Positions 20,895-30,203 of a DNA stretch of 64,000 nt are shown piece after piece (position 1 is the first letter of the stretch; each line of letters opens with the position of its first letter). The stretch comes from Megalonaias nervosa. Lineage: Eukaryota > Mollusca > Bivalvia > Unionida > Unionidae. Where the stretch lies: NCBI GenBank assembly GCA_016617855.1, contig JAECUM010092833.1, positions 1-64,000 on the forward strand, given 5' to 3'. Under the pieces are notes generated by a model. That model was not told the DNA's origin. It worked only from the letters and a program-made list of their open reading frames with translations, and did no database searches. Both the position numbers and the translations under genes were made by a program.

Positions 20895-21336
20895 TATATT
20901 TACTGTAGTGTTCTGTGGTATATTCGTGTACGACTTTATGAGGTGGTTTTCCTGGCGGTGCCAGTGAAATTGCGTCGAGTACAGCGAGGGTTTCACGGCC
21001 ACATACCAGTGGATCTGTTAATTTTTGTGTTGGTAATGTTGAATACCAGATCTTAGAACGCATCAAGTTCTTACTTTGCATGTTGCTAACATATTTTAAA
21101 AATTCTTTTGTTGGTGCCAACCCATACGAATCAAAATAAATTATTCCACGTGGATCAATTGCATATGCAACCCAACGAGTGCATGGACCAGAGTTTTTAT
21201 AGAGATTAATAATACCAGTTTCAGAACTGCTAGCAGTTCTAGGTAATTGATCACGCATTAAAACACCTCTGAAGTTTTTTATGTTCAGTTGCTTAGCAGC
21301 ATTAAGTAAATCAAAATTAGACATAGGAAGAATCAT
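20836..21336 (-). CDS. Adenain-like cysteine protease, open frame but catalytic His position altered
   Basis: ATG 21336 gives a 166-residue protein starting 'MILPMSNFDLLNAAKQL', with 'FRGVLMRDQLPR' after it, as in Polinton proteases. In this family a His-Asp/Glu-Gln-Cys set matures the capsid. Here the block equivalent to the His strand reads 'TRWVAYAI', with Arg where His is expected. 'GIIYFDSYG' carries the acidic residue, and 'TDPLVCGRETLAVLD' the nucleophile Cys. The enzyme is probably inactive if the alignment is right. The last ~40 residues overlap the fibre gene in another frame and look unlike the family, so the true end may have been shifted by a nearby indel. The frame is continuous upstream with the basic linker. 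Confidence 0.75.
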   Translation of the reverse strand: MILPMSNFDLLNAAKQLNIKNFRGVLMRDQLPRTASSSETGIINLYKNSGPCTRWVAYAIDPRGIIYFDSYGLAPTKEFLKYVSNMQSKNLMRSKIWYSTLPTQKLTDPLVCGRETLAVLDAISLAPPGKPPHKVVHEYTTEHYSKYNGRYLWKIFSQSSAASRFI

Positions 21337-21567
21337 TGAACTCGGTGATGAAGTCACCGGGGCAGTCTTAGACCTTTTCCGTACCACGAATTTGGGGTCC
21401 CTGGAAGTCTTAGACCGTGACCGTATACTGGGCCTGATAATCTTAGACAGCCCGACTGTGGCACATTTGGAGCTCTTAGACGTCTTCCGTGTTGTTTTGC
21501 CCGGGATCTTTTTTTTAAAGTCTTCTGCGTGTATAATTCCTTGACTCGTTGCTTTCTTTAACGCCAT
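21337..21567 (-). other. Basic Lys/Arg/Ser-rich segment between core-like protein and protease
   Basis: This 77-codon stretch is in frame with the protease and has no stop. It includes repeated basic words such as 'RKTSKSSK', 'RSRSKTSRD' and 'VVRKRSKTAP', with four or five SK(T/S)-type cores; on the plus strand the repeat appears as 'TCTTAGAC'. Its first codons ('MALKKATSQG') look like the continuation of the hydrophobic core-like protein upstream after a one-base frameshift. It may be a DNA-condensing tail, similar in kind to adenoviral core proteins. Confidence 0.5.
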
Positions 21568-21590
21568 TCCAGCAGCGGTTCCAACAGCGC

Positions 21591-21908
21591 CTAATGCAGT
21601 GCTTTTGCAAAAGCTGGGGCTGCAGCAGCTATTATTGCTGGTAATGCGGCAAGAAGTGGAAATATGCCACCCATTCTAGCGATGTCTTTAATGGCACTCA
21701 CAGAAAGATTAAGTTTTATACCTTTATTTGATTTTTTGGCTTCATTGAAATGCCTATGCTGGTGTTCTGATAATGATAGCTTATTTGGACCACCTGCGAT
21801 TTGTTCTTGCTTTAGTGATATTTTAACAGCACAATTATTTTTTGATGATGATTGTAGCTTTTTAATCTGACTAGGAGTCAGACTGACATTAACATGTTGA
21901 TATGACAT
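21591..21908 (-). CDS. Core/pX-like virion protein (105 aa), C-terminus frameshifted
   Basis: The frame starts 'MSYQHVNVSLTPSQIKKLQ', a pattern I recognise from small virion proteins beside capsid genes in adintovirus/Polinton-like elements. A charged middle is followed by a hydrophobic Ala-rich segment ('FPLLAALPAIIAAAAPAFAK'). The frame stops at 21591, but the frame one base over continues without stop into 'MALKKATSQG' and the basic segment. A single-base indel near 21597 is therefore likely. It starts 37 bp after the end of the capsid locus. Role inferred: membrane-active or genome-packaging core component. Confidence 0.65.
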   Translation of the reverse strand: MSYQHVNVSLTPSQIKKLQSSSKNNCAVKISLKQEQIAGGPNKLSLSEHQHRHFNEAKKSNKGIKLNLSVSAIKDIARMGGIFPLLAALPAIIAAAAPAFAKALH

Positions 21909-21945
21909 TTATAATTATCATCCTGATTTTAAATCAGGGATTTAA

Positions 21946-23344
21946 TTACATGTTTTCTACTGGGGCATCAATAACTCTCATTCTTCCACCAACACCTTCA
22001 AAACATTGATTTATCGCTGAGTATAACAGCAATTGCTCTGTAATTAGCAATAACTCCTCGTAACACACGAGCTCAAAAATGTATGTCAACGACGGACTGT
22101 CTGGTTAAATCTAAATGTTCCAGCGAAAAGTAATAAATCGGATACAGCATTGTAAAATCTAACTGTGATATTTGTAAACCAGAATCAATATTCTGATCAC
22201 GCCCCATGAATGTCATTAATCGATGATATGCACGTGCTACATGATTTAGCTCGAAATTCAACAAAATATCCTCGGATGGTTCTTGATGTCCATTTATTCT
22301 CAACGAAACCTCAGAAACACCAAGTTTGTCAAATATCATTATACTTTGTGTTTGATTATTTATTCGTGCAGTATTTTGAATCGCAATAAATATATGTCGC
22401 GGTGCAGAAACACCTTGCTGAGAAGCTATTTGCCATGTAAATAAACTATTAATGTTACTCTGGATAGAATCTGTGGCCATTGTCAACCATAATAACATCG
22501 ATTTACCACCTTGATTCATAAAAGAAAGTAAATGTTCTTCTTCAAGTAGTGTTGGAGTCATTACTGACATCCACAATGAAAGTTTTGTTAGTATTACTTT
22601 ACCATGAAGTGCTCTAGTTGCAGCATCATTAGCTCCTTCAACGTGCCATATTGCATCATCGTCCGTGGCTTTTCTTACAAGTACAACTGTGTGCTTGGCT
22701 CCAAAAATAACTTTTCTAACATTTCCGCAGAATCCAAAAGTATGTGATAGTGGAGTTGCACATGAAGATGCTCTTCAGTTATCCTTTAACATTGATCTAC
22801 GTACTGTAAATCCTAAATTAAATTCTGGATTTGGAAAAGGTAAATCTTCAATTTCAGCAGCAACAGGAGGAGCAGCTCGATTATTGGGCCGTCGAATAAC
22901 TTGATTTCTACTGTCAGCGTGGTTAGAAGTATCCTTTGCAAACATCATTGACGGACCAGCTGATCTTGAGTAATCATCACTATATCGCGCAAGACTAAGT
23001 ATTGTCGTGGCAACGTCAGCGTCTTTCTGAATTAATTCAATATTTTTTCCATCAATCATATACATAGCACTGTCAAATAATGCCATAATACCATTATTAA
23101 CAAAACCAATTCGATCATCAGTGATGTATTCAGTATTATCTGTTTTTAAAATTTCACCTTCTACTTCAATAAATGCTTCAGCGGGTAAGAAATATCTGCT
23201 TGTATCTTGAACTTGAAGTTCAATTCGTCCACACTGATCTGGAATTCATGTGTCGTAAGAGTAATATTGATAATCGCGCACAGATTCATCTTTGAGTACT
23301 GGTGCATCCATGTCGAATGTGGGATCAGATATACGTTTTAACAT
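21946..23344 (-). pseudogene. Putative major capsid protein (double jelly-roll type), broken
   Basis: A single minus-strand frame from ATG 23344 runs about 440 codons and is interrupted only by TGA codons (23246-23248, 22775-22777 and 22073-22075). A one-base frameshift near 22027 then leads to the TAA at 21946-21948. Recognisable blocks are 'FVNNGIMALFDSAMYMIDGK', 'LSLARYSDDYSRSAG', 'FGAKHTVVLVRKATDDDAIW' and 'LNFELNHVARAYHRLMTF'. I associate these with a large family of invertebrate virus-element proteins regarded as capsid proteins. Size (about 466 codons) and position, next to core-like and protease genes, fit a hexon-like major capsid protein. A structure prediction would be needed to confirm two jelly rolls. 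Confidence 0.68.
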
Positions 23345-23358
23345 CTTTATTGTATTTG

Positions 23359-23844
23359 CTATCGTCTAACATGAAGACCGCTTCCTGCTATCAGACTAGC
23401 GGTTATATTTTTTTCTTTTTCTAACCCAACATTAGTGTTGGCAGCTAACTCGGCTAGTTTTTGATTAGCAGCTTGATTTATTATTTTACTAACATTTGCG
23501 GGCATCACTTCAGTGCTGGCCAGTTTCAATGGTGGCTGAGGTTTTTGTCATATTAATCGTGCTAGTCTATCCTTGATTGCTGAGAATGCTTTGCTAGCAA
23601 CATCACCAACAGCGCCAATACCTTTATCACAAACAACATCAATAGCTTTCATTCCTAGTTGCTTTGCAAGCGGTATTGCTTTTGGGGCTATCTTTCTAAA
23701 CAGACCTTGAACAACATCACCTAGTCCATCTCCGTAGGTTGTTTTGTACACTGGTAATCGTGAATTTATTACCCTGACCATAGCTGGTCTATGAGTATTA
23801 TGTATGATCATCTTATTATTAAGTGATTTTATCACTAATTGCAT
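23359..23844 (-). pseudogene. Small Gly/Ala-rich amphipathic virion-type protein, one in-frame TGA
   Basis: The frame from ATG 23844 runs 161 codons to TAG 23359-23361, broken by TGA 23548-23550. The first 98 residues contain 'GDGLGDVVQGLFRKIAPKAI' and 'GIGAVGDVASKAFSAI', amphipathic helices like those of minor virion proteins. After the stop the same frame continues with helix-forming sequence ('INQAANQKLAELAANTN') up to the final stop, supporting one longer original gene. It lies 14 bp upstream of the capsid ATG. I do not assign a family. Confidence 0.6.
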
Positions 23845-23869
23845 CTAATTAAATACTCAATCCAGTGAC

Positions 23870-24196
23870 TTAGTCCCTATGATAATCATCGGCGATTTCA
23901 TTAATAAGGGACCGATAAACACCAATATCCATAATTCCACCTGTAAATAATCGTTGACAAATATCAGCTGCTTCATTAATGATTTCTGGGGAATTATTAC
24001 CAGCTTGTTTTCCTCCAATGAGAATTTCTAGTTGATCAAAATCAACAAGGACGTTATTAGGACAAGTAATAAGGCCACTTCCTTGAGTAGTAAGACCACT
24101 TCCAGTTGCACTGGTAGAATCGCTAGCGATTCCAGTATCTTGATATTCTTCCTCTGTTATTTTGACTGGTTGTTGTGGTGATTCCAATTGTTTCAT
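23870..24196 (-). CDS. Unknown 108-aa protein, intact
   Basis: The frame is open from ATG 24196 to TAG. The N-terminal half is Ser/Thr/Gly-rich and low in complexity ('SDSTSATGSGLTTQGSGL'). The C-terminal half looks helical and acidic ('INEAADICQRLFTGGIMDIG'). It sits 15 bp after the preceding gene and 25 bp before the next, within the structural block. No family is recognised. Confidence 0.6.
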   Translation of the reverse strand: MKQLESPQQPVKITEEEYQDTGIASDSTSATGSGLTTQGSGLITCPNNVLVDFDQLEILIGGKQAGNNSPEIINEAADICQRLFTGGIMDIGVYRSLINEIADDYHRD

Positions 24197-24211
24197 TATT
24201 TCTTGAAATAA

Positions 24212-24885
24212 TTATTCTTGTTGTTGTTCTCGTTGTTGTAGTCATTGTAATCGTTGTGGTGATGATGATAACTGTTGTGGTAGTGATGGTAGTAGTCGTG
24301 GTGATCGTTGTGGTGATGGTAATAGTCGTTTACCTTGTTTAGCTTTTTTCATATGCTCATATACAATCTCATCAAATTTATTAAAATTATCATTATCTTC
24401 CTCAGATCTGATTTCCGGAATACCAGTAGCAATGCGATATACATCCTTGATCCAATCAGCACATTTTAGAGATTTAACATATTCTGGTTTTACATAGTTT
24501 TTTCTTTCATAATATCCATACGCGGCAATATCAAGTAATTTGTCTTTGTCCTTGATAGCAGCAATACCTTCAGGCATAAATTTATCTGTGATGCTAGTTC
24601 TGGTTCTTGGTTTAGGTGGTGGTGGTGGTTGAGCTGCTTGGATACGGCCAGCAATATCAACAGGTAATGTTTCAAGAGCTCTTTGTGTTGCCTCAGTTGC
24701 GGTAACAATTTTCTTTGTTGGTTTGACAATCAGTTTAAATAATTGTTCTGTACCTTCTGCAAATTCAACCTGAGACTCCTGACGAGCTTGTAGTTGCTGC
24801 TTGACTAAATTACGGATGGGTAAATATTTCTTAATTGCCTCTAGTCGCTCTTGAGCTAATTAGTTGTGTGAGATTCTCCTATCAT
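24212..24885 (-). pseudogene. Unknown Pro/Gln-rich protein at the right end, broken
   Basis: A frame of about 215 codons contains 'LAQERLEAIKKYLPIRN', a Pro-rich 'QAAQPPPPPKP' and a conserved-looking 'DKLLDIAAYGYYERKNYVKP'. A C-terminal tail of Pro-Gln-Arg repeats follows. ATG 24885 is in a neighbouring frame, so a one-base indel near 24857 separates it from the body. TGA at 24242-24244 cuts the last ten codons. It is the first gene of the minus-strand structural block, about 30 bp inside the right terminal repeat, where a promoter for the block could lie. Function unknown. Confidence 0.55.
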
Positions 24886-24914
24886 TATTGTTATATCAAT
24901 AATGATTTAATTAT

Positions 24915-25142
24915 AGCAGCAGGGAGGGTGAACAACCAGCGTTGAGTGACCAGCACATAAACGAAACATGCCTGAAAATAAAAACGATGATGTAACAAAA
25001 TGAGCTAACCCAATTAGAGAAATCTCATGGCCTGACAGGTTTTGGTTTAACATTATTGACCTTGAGATTTCATTTTCGTAGGAAGGTTTATTTTTGATAA
25101 ATAAGGTCTCCAGCAAAATGGTCTGTTCACGCCCCCTGCTGC
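24915..25142 (-). repeat. Right terminal inverted repeat of the viral element
   Basis: Inverted match to 9392-9630. Its inner end AGCAGCAGGGAGGGTGAAC is the inverse of its outer end ('TTCACGCCCCCTGCTGC'). The outer end has diverged from the left copy ('GTTCACGCCCCC' here versus 'GGGAGGGTGAAC' inverted there), consistent with age. Confidence 0.92.
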
Positions 25143-25148
25143 TTGAAG
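25143..25148. repeat. 6-bp target-site duplication, right (TTGAAG)
   Basis: Identical to 9386-9391. Downstream, a short local duplication ('GAAGTTTCACATGTAACTTAC' then 'GAAGTTTCACAAGTAACTTAC') with 'CTGTATATGCTGTTCTGAAG' resembles the left flank, so the target itself was repetitive. Confidence 0.85.
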
Positions 25149-25269
25149 TTTCACATGTAACTTACTGTATATGCTGTTCTGAAGTTTCACAAGTAACTTA
25201 CATTAAAAATTGGGAATTCGGCATCTGGGATTGGACCCAATCCAAATGGGATTAACTTGTTATCCCCTG

Positions 25270-25525
25270 AGTGAGCCAAGTAACCAGCATGTCCCCATTA
25301 TCCTCTGAGCCAAGCATCTTGGTAGTCCCCTACAGGTATAGATCACTGTTATCCCCCTCTGCTTCATAGCTAGGTAGTCCCCTACAGCATACAGGTAGGG
25401 ACCACTATTATCCTCCTGTGCTTCATAGCCAGGTAGTCCCCTTCAGCATACAGGTAGGGATGACTAGTATCCCCCTCTGCTACATAGCCAGGTAATTGAC
25501 TACAGCATACAGGTAGGGATCACTA
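25270..25525. repeat. ~60-bp minisatellite, left half
   Basis: Units of about 58-62 bp carry 'CCCCTACAGCATACAGGTAGG' and 'ATCCCCCTCTGCTTCATAGC'. The array continues at 26191-26530 after an inserted element. No coding potential. Confidence 0.8.
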
Positions 25526-26190
25526 TAATCTGACTATACCTCCCCGTTTGTTTGTAACCCCATACCATTTTCAATAATGGAAATCTTAATGTGATAAAAC
25601 GTAAACAGAACTTAGTCAATTCATTCATTCAGACTAACACGGTGCCATGTTGTGTACACTATGGGCAAGTTGATTTCCTGAGACAACATTGTGAAGTAGT
25701 TCATCATATTTGGTAACTGCCGGATAATTCCTTAAATTACCATGATGTTGAGGGTTTAGAGTTAAGTCCTTTGCACACATTTACATAGAAATTAATTACA
25801 CAGCTTGTTAAATTCATGTGAAAGGCAAACTGGTAATTGTCATTCTTTTCCTTTGCTTGATTTGTCATTGTAAATATCGGAAGCAGATGACATAGTATTT
25901 TCCTTCTATGTACATACATGTGTAATCATGCATACACCCCTTTGCTGAAAATGGACTTGTCCAGGAACTGAAAATGACTGGTGAACAGAGCGTCTTTTAC
26001 ACTAAAAAATTCCATTTGGAATGAAATGCACAGACAGTAATAGTGTTAGGGTCCCACCTGGGCATAATCAGGTTTTGAAATTATAAATCAGTAAATGAAC
26101 TAAGTTCTGTGCATCTTTTATCTCATTTGTGCTTTTCATCTTTTGAATTGGTAATGGGGTACAAACAAACGGGGAGGTATATTCAGACTA
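25526..26190. mobile_element. 665-bp MITE inserted in the minisatellite
   Basis: The ends are inverted repeats of about 45 bp: left 'TAATCTGACTATACCTCCCC' and right, inverted, 'TAGTCTGAATATACCTCCCC', continuing through 'GTTTGTTTGTA'. TA flanks both sides (25524-25525 and 26191-26192). It is a Tc1/mariner-type non-autonomous element by duplication; no transposase is visible. Confidence 0.75.
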
Positions 26191-26530
26191 TAGTATCCCC
26201 CTCTGCTACATAGGTAGTCGCCTACAGCATACAGGTAGGGATAAATATTATTCCCCTCTGCTTCATAGCTAGGTAGTCCCCTACAGCATACAGGTAGGGA
26301 TCACTAGTATCCCCGTCTGCTACACAGGTAGTCCCCTACAGCATACAGGTAGGGATCACTAGTATCCCCCTCTGCTTCATAGCTAGGTAGTCCCCTACAG
26401 CATACAGGTAGGGATCACTAGTATCCCCATCTGCTACATAGGTTGTCCCCTACAGCATACAGGTAGGGATCACTAGTATCCCTCACTGCTTCATAGCTAG
26501 GTAGTTGCCTACAGCTTTCAAGTAGAAAAA
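26191..26530. repeat. ~60-bp minisatellite, right half
   Basis: This continues the array with about six units ('CATACAGGTAGGGATCACTA' recurs). The last units diverge into unique sequence near 26530. Confidence 0.8.
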
Positions 26531-29500
26531 TCACCATTATCCTGTAAGTCTAGCAGCTAGGCAGTCTGCAACAGCATTCAATCAGAGGGATCCCTTGGGT
26601 GATGAGAGCTTTGTCAGTGCATATATCCTTGATACTCACTGGCAGTATTTGATTGACTAATTTTAGAGGGGGTTATTTGAAAGAATTTGGTTATATTTTG
26701 CTTTTAATCTTTCAGGTAAGGCGTTATTGGTTCATTAATCCATATATAAGCTTTTGTACACTAAGGGATCCCACAGAATGATGCATAGGCCATGTGGCTG
26801 ATCAGTAAGCAAATCCAGAGCGATGGTCAGATCATGGTTTTAGCTACTAACAAAGTTTTTGTAGTTTTTCCATTAGTTTAGGGTGACCCCTTGCATTTGA
26901 AGGCTCCTCCAAGTACAAACAAACTTGGATTAACAATTTTCCCTTTATTTTGGCACCATGTCCTCAGTGGCAGCATCCTTCAGTTCACTGGTCAGTGCTA
27001 TTATGCCATTATCATTGGCAGATCATCATGGATATGCAAAAGGGTTTTGTTCTTGTCGGAAACACTGCTACTATTTCTAGTGTCAGTATGGTTCATGATG
27101 CCTGGATTGAGCATGTTGTTGCAGCTTGTGTCATTGGGCTGCCGAGCAGTCATTTTGATTATCAGTGCTAGTTTGCCCGCCTTGTTGCAGCGATAGTGTT
27201 TATATGGTTCATTACCACAAAGTTGGGCACATTATTGGAGCTCATGACCCCGATGATTTCATGATATTCACTGTTAATTCCCACAGAATAAAAACAGCTT
27301 TCAACACAGTATTGAATTCATTTGGTTTGGGTCTAACTTCATTGCACTTGTAGACATGGGTTATGTTATTGATGATCCATTAACCTATTTTTACTAGTTT
27401 TTTCACTTTATCGTCGTTCATATTCCATAACATCTCTTTTCTTCTTCAGTGGATATTTCAAGGTCACTGTCAACTTTCAGCTGATAGTTCAGAAAATTCT
27501 CTATATTGGAGCAAGTCAGATAATTTCTTTGCCCTGTGATTTGTTCTCTATTTTAGTTTCAAATAACTCTATTTTTTGTGGTGCTATTGAAATAAAGTTA
27601 CCTTTTCTTTTTTGTTGTTTTTTGTTTCTTCATAAACATAAACTATATTGGCTGAATTGCATGCATGATTAGTATGTGGTGGAAAATAAACCTAAAGTGT
27701 TTGCCATATTAACTCATCTAGCAGGATAAAGGTTTATGTTAATACAACTGCACAGTCATGGCATCCAGTACACATACAAGGTTAAATGTGCTGCTTTATC
27801 ATGGAATACTTGCTAGGTAAAGTATGAACTGTTGCAGTAGTAGGGGACAATGATTTAAAAAGTCTCTAACCCAGGGATCAAAAAGATTTCAACCTCTGCG
27901 TTTACATGATGAAAATCTTAAGTGTTTTTCACTGTCCAACAAAATTTTACAAAGTTATGGCTCCCCTTTTTGACTGCAGACTTTATACTTTGATTGCATC
28001 ATACTGCCATGACCAGATTGTATCATATGGATACATTTGTGATGGGGGTGAAACGATTCATCTATACTTTTGCCATATGGATACACATGTCAATGCAAGA
28101 GATGAAGAATCGATACAAAATGATACTTATCCTATACAAGTTACTTTAATCTTCATCAGTCATGAATAATGATTAGTCATTCACCTTTTTATTGTTTAAA
28201 TTGAGATTTCATACAGCCCTCACAGGCACCGCACTTATTTCTGTCAGCAAAAAGAAATACTATTGACAACACCTACTCGCCTTCTACAAATTAGCACAAG
28301 GTGACTAACTTGTGCATTACAAAATCTGCCCACCCTTCACCCCCTTTGCTGATTCCATTGCTAATTATTTTATCCTGTAAGCCTTTTTGCCACTGTTAAC
28401 ATTTATCAACCTAAAGTAGACATTTTACAGTTGTTTCCCATGTATGATTGAAAATACTCATCATTTAATAACTACTTTTACAAGAAGTTTCTCTGTTGCT
28501 TTGTATCTCATCTGTTTAGATTGAATTGGAAGGTTCATTTGCCATCGTGTAATGAATTTGAAGGTTCATTTGCCATTGTGTAATGCAGTGAAGTATGTTC
28601 CATTCAATTCTGATCATTGGCATCTGCAGAACTGGTACAAAAAGATTTAAACAAACTCCCAAAATATTAAGCCATCAAAATCTGACTGTGGGAGCTTGCC
28701 TCTCCCCTTGACCTTATTGTCATCACTTTCAAGGCTCATTCCTTTTTTGGAAAAATTCCTGCAGACACCCATGATTCTGAGTGGTGGCAATTTTTTAATT
28801 CTATTTCAGAATAAACAGTAACCACCGAAAATCATTCAGTGTAGCCGATTCACTATGTGACATACTGAAAGTATTAGCATACTAGCTCCAGCGAAGGAGG
28901 TACAAAGCATACAGATGAATTTCATGAAAAATTAGCTTTTCTGTTCAGTTCTTAAATTATACATGGGAACTAGCTTGGAATGTCTCCATTTATGTTGATA
29001 AATGTAATCAGTGACTGAATGTGTTGAAGGATACAAAAAACATGTAGCACTGAATCTGAAAGGGGGGGGGGGCAAATTTTAAATCATATTAGTTAGTCAC
29101 CTTGTTTTAATTTCTGGCTGGGAGTGGGTGTTTGTCAGTAGTTTTCCTTTTTCACTGACAATTGAGTGCCTGAGGCTGTGGGAGTTTTGGATCTGCAGGA
29201 AGTACAGTGTGATGGATTTGGTTATTGCTTGCATAAGGGAATTGCACAAATTCAGCTGTTTTGAAGAAAACACTGGATAGCTCTCCAGACTGCTAATAAT
29301 TCCAATTGTTATCAGTGGACTAAGTTTTCTGCAATGTGATTGGATATCAGTGGTCATGTGATACTGATCTGGAAATTTGACACATCAGTATATGCTGGGG
29401 ACCTTGGTTCCAGGTTTCCAGGTCATTTTTTGTAAAACTTTATCTGTTTGAATGCCTAATACAACATTATAATAACACAGACAAGACCCAACCCCTGTGA

Positions 29501-30079
29501 TTTCCAATTAAAATTTTCAATCTTCTGATTAACATCACCAATTAGAAGTTAAAACAAGGTACAGTCCTTTCTTCACTCCAGCACTAACCTATTTAGTCAA
29601 ACAAAAGATATGGCAAGCTTTATGAACCACTCTACAGTCATAAGTTGTCAATAGTATTTTCCACCAGCTGTTATTAAAGGTTAGGGTCATAATGACCAAC
29701 AGGGGATCTCACTAAAAATTGACACAATTTTAGTTTTGAAAGATCAAAATACATAGAAAGCAAGAACAGTGAATGCTACAACAATATGTGCCAGACACAG
29801 GATTAATGAAAGAAAAGCAAGAGCATGGTTTCAAAAAAAAAATCAATAAGAGTGACAAATGTTCCTTAGATCACTGCCATGACCCGCTCTGATACTCTAT
29901 TATATAATACTATACGAGTCGACAACCCTTGGCTATGATGTTGGGGCTAGGTTTTCTGGCACAGTCAAAATGCTGATAAATGAAAACTATGAGCTACCAA
30001 AATTTGAATACTTTGTTGATGAAATCTACTGATGTGAGGCAGAAATGAACAAGATGCAAGTTATAAGGATTAAATGATT

Positions 30080-30203
30080 GTTGGGTATGTATTGAAGTGT
30101 AAATTGTTACATAATCACTCACAAAATTAATATATAAAGTCCTTCAGACTTGATTTACTTTGTGAGTGATTTGGTAAAATTGACTCGTCAATAAATACCC
30201 AAC
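30080..30203. mobile_element. 124-bp foldback MITE
   Basis: Arms of about 46 bp pair: 'GTTGGGTATGTATTGA' begins the left arm and 'TCAATAAATACCCAAC' ends the right. An inner perfect stretch 'AATCACTCACAAA' pairs with 'TTTGTGAGTGATT'. No target duplication is clear. Confidence 0.6.

Larger units (their letters stand above)
9392..25142. mobile_element. Integrated Polinton/adintovirus-like DNA virus element, complete but decayed
   Basis: A unit of 15,751 bp bounded by long terminal inverted repeats and a 6-bp target duplication. It encodes the hallmark set: retrovirus-like integrase, DNA polymerase B, A32-like packaging ATPase, adenain-like protease and putative capsid proteins. It also has a phospholipase A2 protein, an SF1 helicase joined to the polymerase, and a fibre. 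Virion genes form one minus-strand block on the right. Replication and integration genes lie on the left in mixed orientation. Many genes are broken, so it is not expected to be active. It differs from textbook Polintons in the helicase, the phospholipase and the fibre, and resembles virus-like relatives scattered in invertebrate genomes. Confidence 0.93.

Noticed and set aside
9392..25142. TGA read as a sense codon in the viral element
   Set aside because: TAA, TAG and frameshifts also occur, and several genes use TGA as the natural stop; decay is simpler. Kept only as an alternative to test.
26191..26530. CRISPR-like regular array
   Set aside because: Repeats are direct neighbours with no unique spacers, in a eukaryotic context; it is a minisatellite.
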